From Clostridiales bacterium (GTDB lineage Bacteria > Bacillota > Clostridia > Christensenellales > Aristaeellaceae): DNA of 43,524 bases. Shown in pieces: positions 6,836-13,152 of the stretch. The notes beneath the pieces were generated by a model, which worked only from the letters and a program-made list of their open reading frames with translations, made no database searches and was not told the origin of the DNA. Location of the stretch: assembly GCA_019420065.1 (NCBI GenBank), contig JAHZHX010000003.1:1-43524 (forward strand), in the 5' to 3' direction. Positions within the stretch are counted from its first letter, which is position 1. Every line of letters begins with the position of its first letter. A program made the position numbers and the translations under genes.

Positions 6836-8305
6836 TTACACCAGGCCGTAGGCAGCCAGCTGCTCGGCAGCGGCTTCCATGTATACGTCGTACTCGTACA
6901 CATCAACCAGCTCCTGCAGGAACTTGTCATACTCTTCCTGGGTCAGCTCGCGCTCGCCATAGATGAAGGCCAGCAGCTGTTCCTTGGCATAGGCTTCCAT
7001 GTCGGACAGGAACATTTCTTCAGGCTCGATCACCAGGCTGTTGTAGATCTCGATGCGGCCGCAGGTCATGGTGTCATGGAACACTTCGGCAGCCTCGGGG
7101 AACTTGACTTCCAGGTACTCCATTTCCTTGCGGCTGAACAGCTGATAAGTGGAAATGTAGTTGGCTTCCTGCGCGCGGTCGGTCATGGTAATCTTGCCTT
7201 CGTCGTTACGGACCCAGTGAATGCCTTCCAGACCGTAGTACACCATGTTGCCGCCTTCGTCGGAGATGATGTAATCAATGATCTTGAAAATCGCTTCCAG
7301 CTTTTCGGGGGTGATGTCGGCGTTGATGCCCAGCACGGTGCCGGCGCTGTTCAGGTCAACGGTCAGCATACGGTCGGGAGCGCCCACTTCGGACTTGAGG
7401 GTGGTGAAGAAATTGGTCACGGCGTTGGGGTTCACGTCATGGATCTGCTGCTGTCCATAGGCCTTCCAGATACCGGTCCAGGAGCAGTCGATCATGCCCA
7501 CGGTGCCAGCCTTGAACTTGTCGGCGCCGGAAACGGTCACGCAGTCAGGATCGATGACCTTATCCTCTACGAACTTCTTGCACCATTTCAGGCCTTCCAC
7601 CATGCCGGGCTGCTCCAGGGTGTTGGTCACCTTGCCGTCGCGGATGATGATGTTGTTGCTCAGCGCGGTGTCATAGGAGCCCATGATGGTATCAAACACA
7701 TACATGCCCTTGGCGGCGGTCAGGCCGAAGGTATCGTTCTGGCCATTGCCATCGGGATCGTTATAGGTGAAGGCATACGCCACATCGTAGAGCTCCTGCA
7801 CAGTGGTGGGCACCTGCAGACCCAGCTTTTCCATCCAGTCCTGACGATAGGTCACGCTGTACTGGTGCTTAGAACCGTCGTAGATCTGGGGCAGGCCGTA
7901 CATACCGCCGTCAACAATAACGGATTCCAGCTTGGTAGCGCCCAGCCAGGTGAAGTAGTCAGCCAGTTCCTTGTCCTTGTAGGGGGTGATGTCCAGCAGC
8001 ACGCCGTCGCGCGCCCAAATGCGCATATGATCGATATCGGTCTTGATCATATCCGGCACATTGCCGCCGGCGATGCGGGCGTTCAGCGCGGTATAGAAGT
8101 CGTCCACCAGCATCAGCTTGAGGGAAACGCCGGTATCGGCCAGGATCTTCTGGTATACCCAGTCGTCCTCAATCTTATCCGGCCAGCCGTTGCCCAGGGT
8201 GTTGACCGCAACGGTAATCTCGATGGGCTGTTCCGCGTTAGCGCTGATCGCGCCCAGGGAAAGCATCATCATGGCTACGAGCAGCAGAGAGATGAGTTTT
8301 TTCAT
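6836..8305 (-). CDS. Sugar ABC transporter substrate-binding protein (family 1, LplA-like)
   Basis: A 489-residue extracellular binding protein of the family-1 carbohydrate type that travels with LplB/YtcP permeases. The signal peptide (MKKLISLLLVAMMMLSLGAISANA-E) has no Cys at all and ends in a signal-peptidase-I AxA site, so it is not a lipoprotein; how it stays at the surface is unclear. Family features include the GNVPDMIKTD segment and the aromatic-rich YGLPQIYDGSKHQYSVTYRQDW region. It is the last gene of a three-gene operon, and a terminator follows. Neighbouring melA makes an alpha-galactoside (melibiose/raffinose-type) the likely ligand. AAGGAG lies 9 bases before the ATG. Confidence 0.88.
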   Translation of the reverse strand: MKKLISLLLVAMMMLSLGAISANAEQPIEITVAVNTLGNGWPDKIEDDWVYQKILADTGVSLKLMLVDDFYTALNARIAGGNVPDMIKTDIDHMRIWARDGVLLDITPYKDKELADYFTWLGATKLESVIVDGGMYGLPQIYDGSKHQYSVTYRQDWMEKLGLQVPTTVQELYDVAYAFTYNDPDGNGQNDTFGLTAAKGMYVFDTIMGSYDTALSNNIIIRDGKVTNTLEQPGMVEGLKWCKKFVEDKVIDPDCVTVSGADKFKAGTVGMIDCSWTGIWKAYGQQQIHDVNPNAVTNFFTTLKSEVGAPDRMLTVDLNSAGTVLGINADITPEKLEAIFKIIDYIISDEGGNMVYYGLEGIHWVRNDEGKITMTDRAQEANYISTYQLFSRKEMEYLEVKFPEAAEVFHDTMTCGRIEIYNSLVIEPEEMFLSDMEAYAKEQLLAFIYGERELTQEEYDKFLQELVDVYEYDVYMEAAAEQLAAYGLV

Positions 8306-8331
8306 GTCTTGGTTCTCCTTTTTTTATTTTT

Positions 8332-8351
8332 TAATATGCGTCTGCATATTA
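8332..8351 (-). promoter_or_regulatory. Intercistronic hairpin before the binding-protein gene
   Basis: TAATATGC, loop AGAC, GCATATTA, then an A-rich stretch leading to the AAGGAG site. This 8-bp stem lies between the second permease and the binding protein. It may protect the 5' end of a processed binding-protein transcript, explaining higher expression of the last gene. Confidence 0.45.
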
Positions 8352-8360
8352 GTAACGTTT

Positions 8361-9221
8361 TTAGCCCTTGACGGCGCCCGCCAGCGTACCCTTGACGAAA
8401 TACTTTTGCAGGAAGGGGTAAACAATCACAATGGGCGCGGTAGCGATACACACGGCCGCCATGCGCAGGGTTTCCGGCGGGATCTCATCGTCGATATTCA
8501 GATCGCCCATGGAAGCGCTGTTAATCATGCGGCGCAGAATCACCTGCAACGGCATCTTATCGGCATCGACCATGTAGAGGATGGCAGGCTGATAAGTGTT
8601 CCAGTGCGCCACCGCATAGTACAGGCTGATGGTCGCCACAATCGGCATCGACAGCGGCATCACAATGCGGAAGAGGACACGGAACTCGCCCGCGCCGTCA
8701 ATACGGGCCGATTCAAACAGGTCGTTGGGCAGGCCCTCAAAGAAAGCCTTCATAATAATGAAGTTGTGCACCGTGACCAGGCCGGGCAAAACCAGCGCCC
8801 ACAGGGTATTGATAACGCCGGTCGCCTTGACGATCAGGTAAGTTGGGATGGTACCCGCGCTGAAGATCATCGTAAACACGATCAGCTGGATGAACACCTT
8901 GCGGCCGGGCAGATAGTCGCGGCTGAGCGGATAGGCCAGCATCAGGGTGGTCACCAGGTTCAGGAAGGTGCCGCCCACGGTAATGGTAGCAGAAATCTTC
9001 AAAGCGTTCATCAGATTGGGGTCTTTGAGCATTTCGCCGTAAGCGCTGAAGGTAATCTGCTTGGGGATCAGCACAAAACCGCCGTTGCGCAGCATCTCCG
9101 CCATGGGCGTAAGAGAATAGCTGATAACAAACAGGATCGGGAGCAGACACACCAGACCGACCAGAGTGATAATGAGCAGCACAAGAATTTCAAACAGAAA
9201 ATCGCCTTTTGTCTTTACCAT
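8361..9221 (-). CDS. Sugar ABC transporter permease, LplC/YtcP-like (MalG type)
   Basis: A 286-residue inner-membrane permease with about six hydrophobic segments. EAA-loop motif: NDLFESARIDGAGEFRVLFRIVMPLSMP, near residues 180-205, which docks to the ATPase. The C-terminus YFVKGTLAGAVKG is characteristic of the carbohydrate-uptake-1 family MalG/LplC subgroup. The start codon lies inside the end of the preceding permease (7-base overlap, ATGGTAA), indicating translational coupling. No ATPase gene is in the operon, so it probably borrows a general MsmX-type ATPase encoded elsewhere; that is known for this family and inferred here. Confidence 0.9.
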   Translation of the reverse strand: MVKTKGDFLFEILVLLIITLVGLVCLLPILFVISYSLTPMAEMLRNGGFVLIPKQITFSAYGEMLKDPNLMNALKISATITVGGTFLNLVTTLMLAYPLSRDYLPGRKVFIQLIVFTMIFSAGTIPTYLIVKATGVINTLWALVLPGLVTVHNFIIMKAFFEGLPNDLFESARIDGAGEFRVLFRIVMPLSMPIVATISLYYAVAHWNTYQPAILYMVDADKMPLQVILRRMINSASMGDLNIDDEIPPETLRMAAVCIATAPIVIVYPFLQKYFVKGTLAGAVKG

Positions 9222-10183
9222 AGCGCACTATCCCACTTTCTGGCCAGCGCGTTGGTGCCAAGCACCAGTCCGCAGCTCAGGACCGATTTCATCAGGCCAA
9301 CGGCAGTCGTCAGGCTGTACTGCGATTTGCCAAGACCCTGCGTATACACCCAGGTATCAATGATTTCCGCGGAAGAACGCACGCGGTCATTCAGGAACAC
9401 ATATACCTGGTTGAAGCCGCCGTCCAGGATATTGCCGACCCTGGTAATGAGCAGCACCACAAAAATACGGCCAAGGTTGGGCAGCGTGATATACCAAATC
9501 TGGCGGAAGCGGCCGCAGCCGTCGATCGTGGCCGCCTCGTACATGCTGGTGTCAATGCCGGCGATGGCAGCCAGGTAAATAATGGAGCCCCAGCCGATGC
9601 TCTGCCACAGGCTCGTGCCCACCAGCACGCCGCGGATGTGCTGATTGCTGGTCAGGAAGGGAACGGTGTTGAACCCGGCTTTGCGCAACAGGTTGTTGAT
9701 CACGCCGGTCGCTTCGCCGAACATGGTGGTGCAGATACCGTAAATGATAACCCAGGAGAGGAAGTGCGGCAGATAGCTGACCGTCTGGATCACGCGGGAA
9801 TACTTTTTGAAACGGCATTCGCTGATGGCCAGGGCAAAAATCAGCGGCGGCAGCAGACCGACCACCAGCTTGCTCAGGCTCAGCACCAAGGTATTGGAGA
9901 TGATCTGCCTGGCCTGCGGGGTTTTGAAAAAGCGCTGGAACCAATACAGCATGCTCTTGCCGGACTCCGTCAGCCAGGGGCTGCCGCTGATGCCTTTTTT
10001 CAGGGAATAGTTTTTAAAAGCGATCTGGATTCCGTACATGGGGGCATACTTGTACACCAAGAAAAAGAGCATGCCGGGGATAATCATGACGTACAGCGGC
10101 CAATACTTGCGGATCGCCTTCATGATGCGGCGACCCAGCGGCGGCTTTTTGTACATCGGCCGGATAGCGCTTGCCTGCGCCAT
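9215..10183 (-). CDS. Sugar ABC transporter permease, LplB-like (MalF type)
   Basis: A 322-residue permease and the first gene of the operon. A basic N-terminal tail (MAQASAIRPMYKKPPLGRR) is followed by a helix starting YWPLYVMIIPGMLFFLVYKYAPMYGIQIAFKNYS, typical of LplB/YtcP proteins. EAA loop: TSMYEAATIDGCGRFRQIWYITLPNL. AAGGAG lies 7 bases before the ATG. With the second permease it forms the channel for an oligosaccharide. It is transcribed from the promoter at 10332-10359, with a leader of about 140 bases. Confidence 0.9.
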   Translation of the reverse strand: MAQASAIRPMYKKPPLGRRIMKAIRKYWPLYVMIIPGMLFFLVYKYAPMYGIQIAFKNYSLKKGISGSPWLTESGKSMLYWFQRFFKTPQARQIISNTLVLSLSKLVVGLLPPLIFALAISECRFKKYSRVIQTVSYLPHFLSWVIIYGICTTMFGEATGVINNLLRKAGFNTVPFLTSNQHIRGVLVGTSLWQSIGWGSIIYLAAIAGIDTSMYEAATIDGCGRFRQIWYITLPNLGRIFVVLLITRVGNILDGGFNQVYVFLNDRVRSSAEIIDTWVYTQGLGKSQYSLTTAVGLMKSVLSCGLVLGTNALARKWDSALW

Positions 10184-10251
10184 CGTATCTCTCCTTACAG
10201 TGTGATAAAGAACTTGTCTGCCACGGTGAAAATGCGAAAGCCGGGAAAATC

Positions 10252-10261
10252 GAAACGTTTC
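10252..10261. promoter_or_regulatory. Palindromic operator-like site in the transporter leader
   Basis: GAAACGTTTC is a perfect 10-bp palindrome with the central CG and flanking AA/TT seen in LacI-family and CcpA sites. It lies downstream of the transporter promoter, a position suited to repression. It misses the outer TG/CA of a classical cre site, so a local LacI-type regulator is as likely as CcpA. No LacI-type gene is in the window. Confidence 0.35.
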
Positions 10262-10331
10262 AATTTTTCCTGATAATCAAAATGGCCCCGATAAAATCCG
10301 CTTCCAGCAGGTTCTTGTAGCTATGTATTTA

Positions 10332-10359
10332 ATTATACGGATTTTTATATAAAATGCAA
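10332..10359 (-). promoter_or_regulatory. Promoter of the alpha-galactoside transport operon
   Basis: On the minus strand TTGCAT (10354-10359), 16 bases, TATAAT (10332-10337). The surrounding region (10290-10430) is strongly AT-rich. Apart from this promoter, the palindrome at 10252 and the araC terminator, I see nothing else in the 10184-10491 gap. Confidence 0.6.
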
Positions 10360-10445
10360 TACGTTTACAAAAATTTTTATAAGAGCGGTCTAAAAGACAA
10401 AAATGTACATTCCCATCATTGTAACGTACAATCCCTTTCTCACAA

Positions 10446-10482
10446 AAAAAGCGGGGTGCCGATCTTTTTTTCCGCCCCGTCT
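10446..10482 (-). terminator. Likely terminator of the araC-type gene
   Basis: On the minus strand CGGGG and CCCCG pair around an 18-base A-rich loop, followed by C and a run of seven T. The stem is short, but position and T-run fit. Confidence 0.5.
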
Positions 10483-10491
10483 TCATGTTTT

Positions 10492-11277
10492 TTATTTGTC
10501 CTTTCTTGTTTTTCGGTATTCCAGCGGCGACATGCCGCAGTCGCGGTGGAAAGCCGCCGAGAAATGCGCGGCGTTCGCATACCCGCAGGAGGATGCAATC
10601 TGCGCCATGGGCAGGCTGGTTGTTGTCAGCAGCACGCGCGCCTGGGAAGCACGGCTCTGCGCCAGCGCCTCGCGCGGCGAAACGGCCGCCGCCTGACGGA
10701 AGGCGCGGAACAGCTGCGACCGGCTCAGTCCTACGAAGCCCGCCACCTCCTCAACGGTAATAGGGTATTCCAGATGCGCGCGGATATACCACATCGCCTT
10801 TTGATAATAAGCATCCGCCGAGCGGCGAGGCGCGCTTTCCTGGCTGGAAATCAGCGCAATAAACCGCAGCACGCCGCCCACCGCCGCCATGGCGCCGGAG
10901 GCTGCGTCCGGCAGGGCGGACAGGTCATAATAGATCTGCTTCAGACAGGCGGTAATTTCCGCCTCGGGCTGCGCCTCGAAAACGGGGTTGTCTTCGCTCA
11001 TGCCGGTACGGCGAATAAGCTCGGGCGTATCCGCCCCGCGAAAGCCGATCCAGGCGTAGGCCCAGGGCTCTTTCTCATCCGCCTGATAGCGCGTCACCGC
11101 GCCGGGAAAAATCAAAAACCCTTGCCCCGCGTGCAGCTCATACCGCCTGTCCCCTACCTCATACACGCCGCGGCCGGAAGAAATATAATGGATCAAATAG
11201 CTCTTGCGCACTGCCGGGCCGTAAAAATGCCCGCTCTCGCAAACCTGAAAACCGCTGTGAATAACGGATATATCCAT
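10492..11277 (-). CDS. AraC-family transcriptional regulator of the alpha-galactoside locus
   Basis: A 261-residue regulator with an N-terminal cupin-like sugar-sensing domain (about 1-140, including GQGFLIFPGAVTRYQAD) and a C-terminal AraC double helix-turn-helix (about 165-261). The HTH carries the signatures ITVEEVAGFVGLSRSQLFRAFR and IASSCGYANAAHFSAAFHR with CGMSPLEYRK. The start is the ATG at 11275-11277, preceded by GGAGG; an upstream ATG lacks such a site. It is divergent from melA. Two direct repeats in the shared intergenic region (11292 and 11313) are likely its binding sites, making it the probable activator of melA and perhaps of the transporter. Confidence 0.88.
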   Translation of the reverse strand: MDISVIHSGFQVCESGHFYGPAVRKSYLIHYISSGRGVYEVGDRRYELHAGQGFLIFPGAVTRYQADEKEPWAYAWIGFRGADTPELIRRTGMSEDNPVFEAQPEAEITACLKQIYYDLSALPDAASGAMAAVGGVLRFIALISSQESAPRRSADAYYQKAMWYIRAHLEYPITVEEVAGFVGLSRSQLFRAFRQAAAVSPREALAQSRASQARVLLTTTSLPMAQIASSCGYANAAHFSAAFHRDCGMSPLEYRKTRKDK

Positions 11278-11291
11278 AAATCCTCCATAAA

Positions 11292-11324
11292 TGCAACAAG
11301 CAGACAAATTTCTGCAACGTGCAG
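11292..11324 (+). promoter_or_regulatory. Direct-repeat operator, probable AraC-family binding site
   Basis: TGCAACAAGCAG (11292-11303) and TGCAACGTGCAG (11313-11324) match at 10 of 12 positions and start 21 bases apart, two helical turns on one face. They end 3 bases before the -35 box of melA. This geometry is that of class II AraC activators. Confidence 0.6.
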
Positions 11325-11327
11325 GGG

Positions 11328-11356
11328 TTGCTTTTTCTTTCTCATTTTACTATACT
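11328..11356 (+). promoter_or_regulatory. melA promoter
   Basis: TTGCTT (11328-11333), 17 bases, TATACT (11351-11356). The weak -35 box directly behind the direct repeats fits an activator-dependent promoter. On the opposite strand TTGTAT-N17-TAAAAT in the same stretch could drive the regulator gene. Confidence 0.6.
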
Positions 11357-11404
11357 GATAATGAAAATACAACGCTATTATGCGTGGCCACGGAGGAAAA
11401 CGAC

Positions 11405-12715
11405 ATGGCAAAAATTACCTTTATGGGCGCCGGCTCCAGCGTGTTTGCGAAAAACGTGCTGGGCGACTGCATGCTCTCCCCGGTACTGGAAAACAGCGAG
11501 ATCGCACTCTATGACATTGATCCCATCCGTTTGGCGGACAGCAAACGTATGCTTGACGCCATCAATAACAATAATGGCAACAAAGCCACCATCCGCGACT
11601 ATCTGGGCGTGGAGAACCGCAAGGAAGCGCTGCGCGGCGCTAACTATGTTGTTGACGCCATCCAGGTCGGCCTGTACGAGCCCTGCACCGTTACCGACTT
11701 TGAAGTGCCCAAAAAATACGGCCTGCGGCAGACCATTGCCGACACGCTGGGCGTGGGCGGCATCTTCCGCGCCCTGCGCACCATCCCTGTTTTGCAGGAC
11801 TTTGCCAACGACATGCAGGAAGTCTGCCCCAACGCCTGGTTCCTCAACTATACCAATCCCATGGCCATGCTGGCCGGCTATATGCAGCGCTACACGGGCA
11901 TAAAAACGGTCGGCCTGTGCCACAGCGTGCAGGTGTGCGTTCCCAAGCTGCTCGAAGGCCTGGGCATGCCTTACGATGACACGATTCAGTGGAAGATCGC
12001 CGGCATCAACCATCAGGCCTGGCTGCTTGAAGTGTGCGATAAGGACGGCAACGACCTGTATCCCGAAATCAAGCGCCGCGCCGCCGCCCGCACCGAAAAG
12101 CACGGCGATATGGTGCGCTATGAGCTGATGAAGCGCTTTGGCTACTATGTAACCGAATCCAGCGAGCACAGCGCCGAGTATACGCCCTGGTTCATCAAGG
12201 ACAAATATCCCGAGCTGATCGACCGCTTCAACATTCCCCTGGACGAATATCCGCGCCGCTGCATCAAGCACATTGAAAAATGGAAGACGCTCAATATCGA
12301 GCTGACGCAGAATCCCTCCCTGACCCATACCCGTTCCAAGGAGTATGCCTGCCACATCATGGAGGCGATGGAAACCAACGTGCCCTACAAAATCGGCGGC
12401 AACGTCATCAATACCGGCCTGATTACCAACCTGCCCCAGAATGCCTGCGTCGAGGTGCCCTGCATCGTTGACAAGTCCGGCGTCACCCCCACCTATGTCG
12501 GTGCCCTGCCCGAACAGTGCGCCGCGCTCAACCGTATCAACATCAACGTGCAGCTGCTCACCATCGAAGCCGCCCGCACCCTGAAAAAAGATTACATCTA
12601 CCAGGCGGCGCTGATGGATCCGCATACGCAGAGCGAATTGTCCATTGACGATACCATCGCCCTGTGCGACGATCTGATTGCCGCGCATGAAGGCTGGCTG
12701 CCCCAGTACAAATAA
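11405..12715 (+). CDS. melA: Alpha-galactosidase, glycoside hydrolase family 4
   Basis: A 436-residue cytoplasmic GH4 enzyme that hydrolyses alpha-galactosides by an NAD+ and Mn2+-dependent redox mechanism. The N-terminal Rossmann motif is KITFMGAGSSVFAKNVLGD (3-21). Further hallmarks are GLYEPCTVTDFEVPKKYGLRQTIADTLG, LNYTNPMAM and LCHSVQ (171-176; the CHS triplet marks alpha-galactosidases within GH4). Metal-site GINHQAW (200-206, His203) and ESSEHSAEYTPWF complete the set. The start ATG has GGAGG 8 bases upstream. It lies next to a sugar importer and AraC regulator, so the locus imports and cleaves melibiose/raffinose-type sugars. The B. subtilis lpl cluster pairs similar transporters with a GH4 alpha-galacturonidase, but the sequence here reads as MelA. 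Confidence 0.93.
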   Translation: MAKITFMGAGSSVFAKNVLGDCMLSPVLENSEIALYDIDPIRLADSKRMLDAINNNNGNKATIRDYLGVENRKEALRGANYVVDAIQVGLYEPCTVTDFEVPKKYGLRQTIADTLGVGGIFRALRTIPVLQDFANDMQEVCPNAWFLNYTNPMAMLAGYMQRYTGIKTVGLCHSVQVCVPKLLEGLGMPYDDTIQWKIAGINHQAWLLEVCDKDGNDLYPEIKRRAAARTEKHGDMVRYELMKRFGYYVTESSEHSAEYTPWFIKDKYPELIDRFNIPLDEYPRRCIKHIEKWKTLNIELTQNPSLTHTRSKEYACHIMEAMETNVPYKIGGNVINTGLITNLPQNACVEVPCIVDKSGVTPTYVGALPEQCAALNRININVQLLTIEAARTLKKDYIYQAALMDPHTQSELSIDDTIALCDDLIAAHEGWLPQYK

Positions 12716-12718
12716 GCC

Positions 12719-13105
12719 ATGCAGCCGCTATGCATTCTCACCGGCACGGTCGTTCACGGCCGCGGCGTCGGGCGCCGATTCGGCCTACCCACCGCCAACC
12801 TCCAGCCGGATCGGGGGCAAACGCTGCCTCCGACCGGCGTGTATGCCACCCGTACGGTAATGAACGGCCAGGTGTATACCGGCGTTACCAACGTTGGCAC
12901 CCGCCCCACCGTCGATCAGGAGCAGGACGTCACCGTGGAAACGCACCTGCTGGATTTTTCCGGCGATATATATGGCCAGCGGTTGACCGTCTCCTTTTAT
13001 CAAAGGCTGCGCGGCCTGCATCGCTTTGAAAGCACGCAGGCGCTGCGCGCGCAGATTGCCTGCGACGAAGAGCGCGCCCGCGCCCTGTTTGCAGAAGCAT
13101 TATAA
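12719..13105 (+). CDS. Stand-alone riboflavin kinase domain
   Basis: A 128-residue protein equal to the flavokinase (C-terminal) half of bacterial RibF and lacking the FAD-synthetase half. It would phosphorylate riboflavin to FMN with ATP. Motifs: GRGVGRRFGLPTANL (14-28; the PTAN Thr/Asn bind Mg-ATP), GVYATRTVMNG, TGVTNVGTRPTV, and VETHLLDFSGDIYG with the catalytic Glu. It starts 3 bases after the melA stop codon with no separate promoter, so it is translated as part of the melA transcript. GH4 enzymes use NAD+, not flavin, so the pairing is not explained by melA chemistry. A bidirectional terminator follows. Confidence 0.85.
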   Translation: MQPLCILTGTVVHGRGVGRRFGLPTANLQPDRGQTLPPTGVYATRTVMNGQVYTGVTNVGTRPTVDQEQDVTVETHLLDFSGDIYGQRLTVSFYQRLRGLHRFESTQALRAQIACDEERARALFAEAL

Positions 13106-13113
13106 CCCATATC

Positions 13114-13151
13114 ATAGCGCGCCGTTGTGCCAAACCACAGCGGCGCGCTAT
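13114..13151. terminator. Bidirectional terminator between convergent operons
   Basis: ATAGCGCGCCG (13114-13124) pairs with CGGCGCGCTAT (13141-13151), and the stem continues inwards through TTGTG/CACAG to about 16 bp with a 6-base loop. TTTTATG follows on the plus strand. It serves both the melA transcript and the minus-strand ligase gene. Confidence 0.8.
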
Positions 13152-13152
13152 T

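Noticed and set aside
10252..10261. GAAACGTTTC as a classical CcpA (cre) site
   Set aside because: The outer TG and CA of the 14-base consensus are not in register, so I kept it only as an unspecified LacI-type operator candidate.
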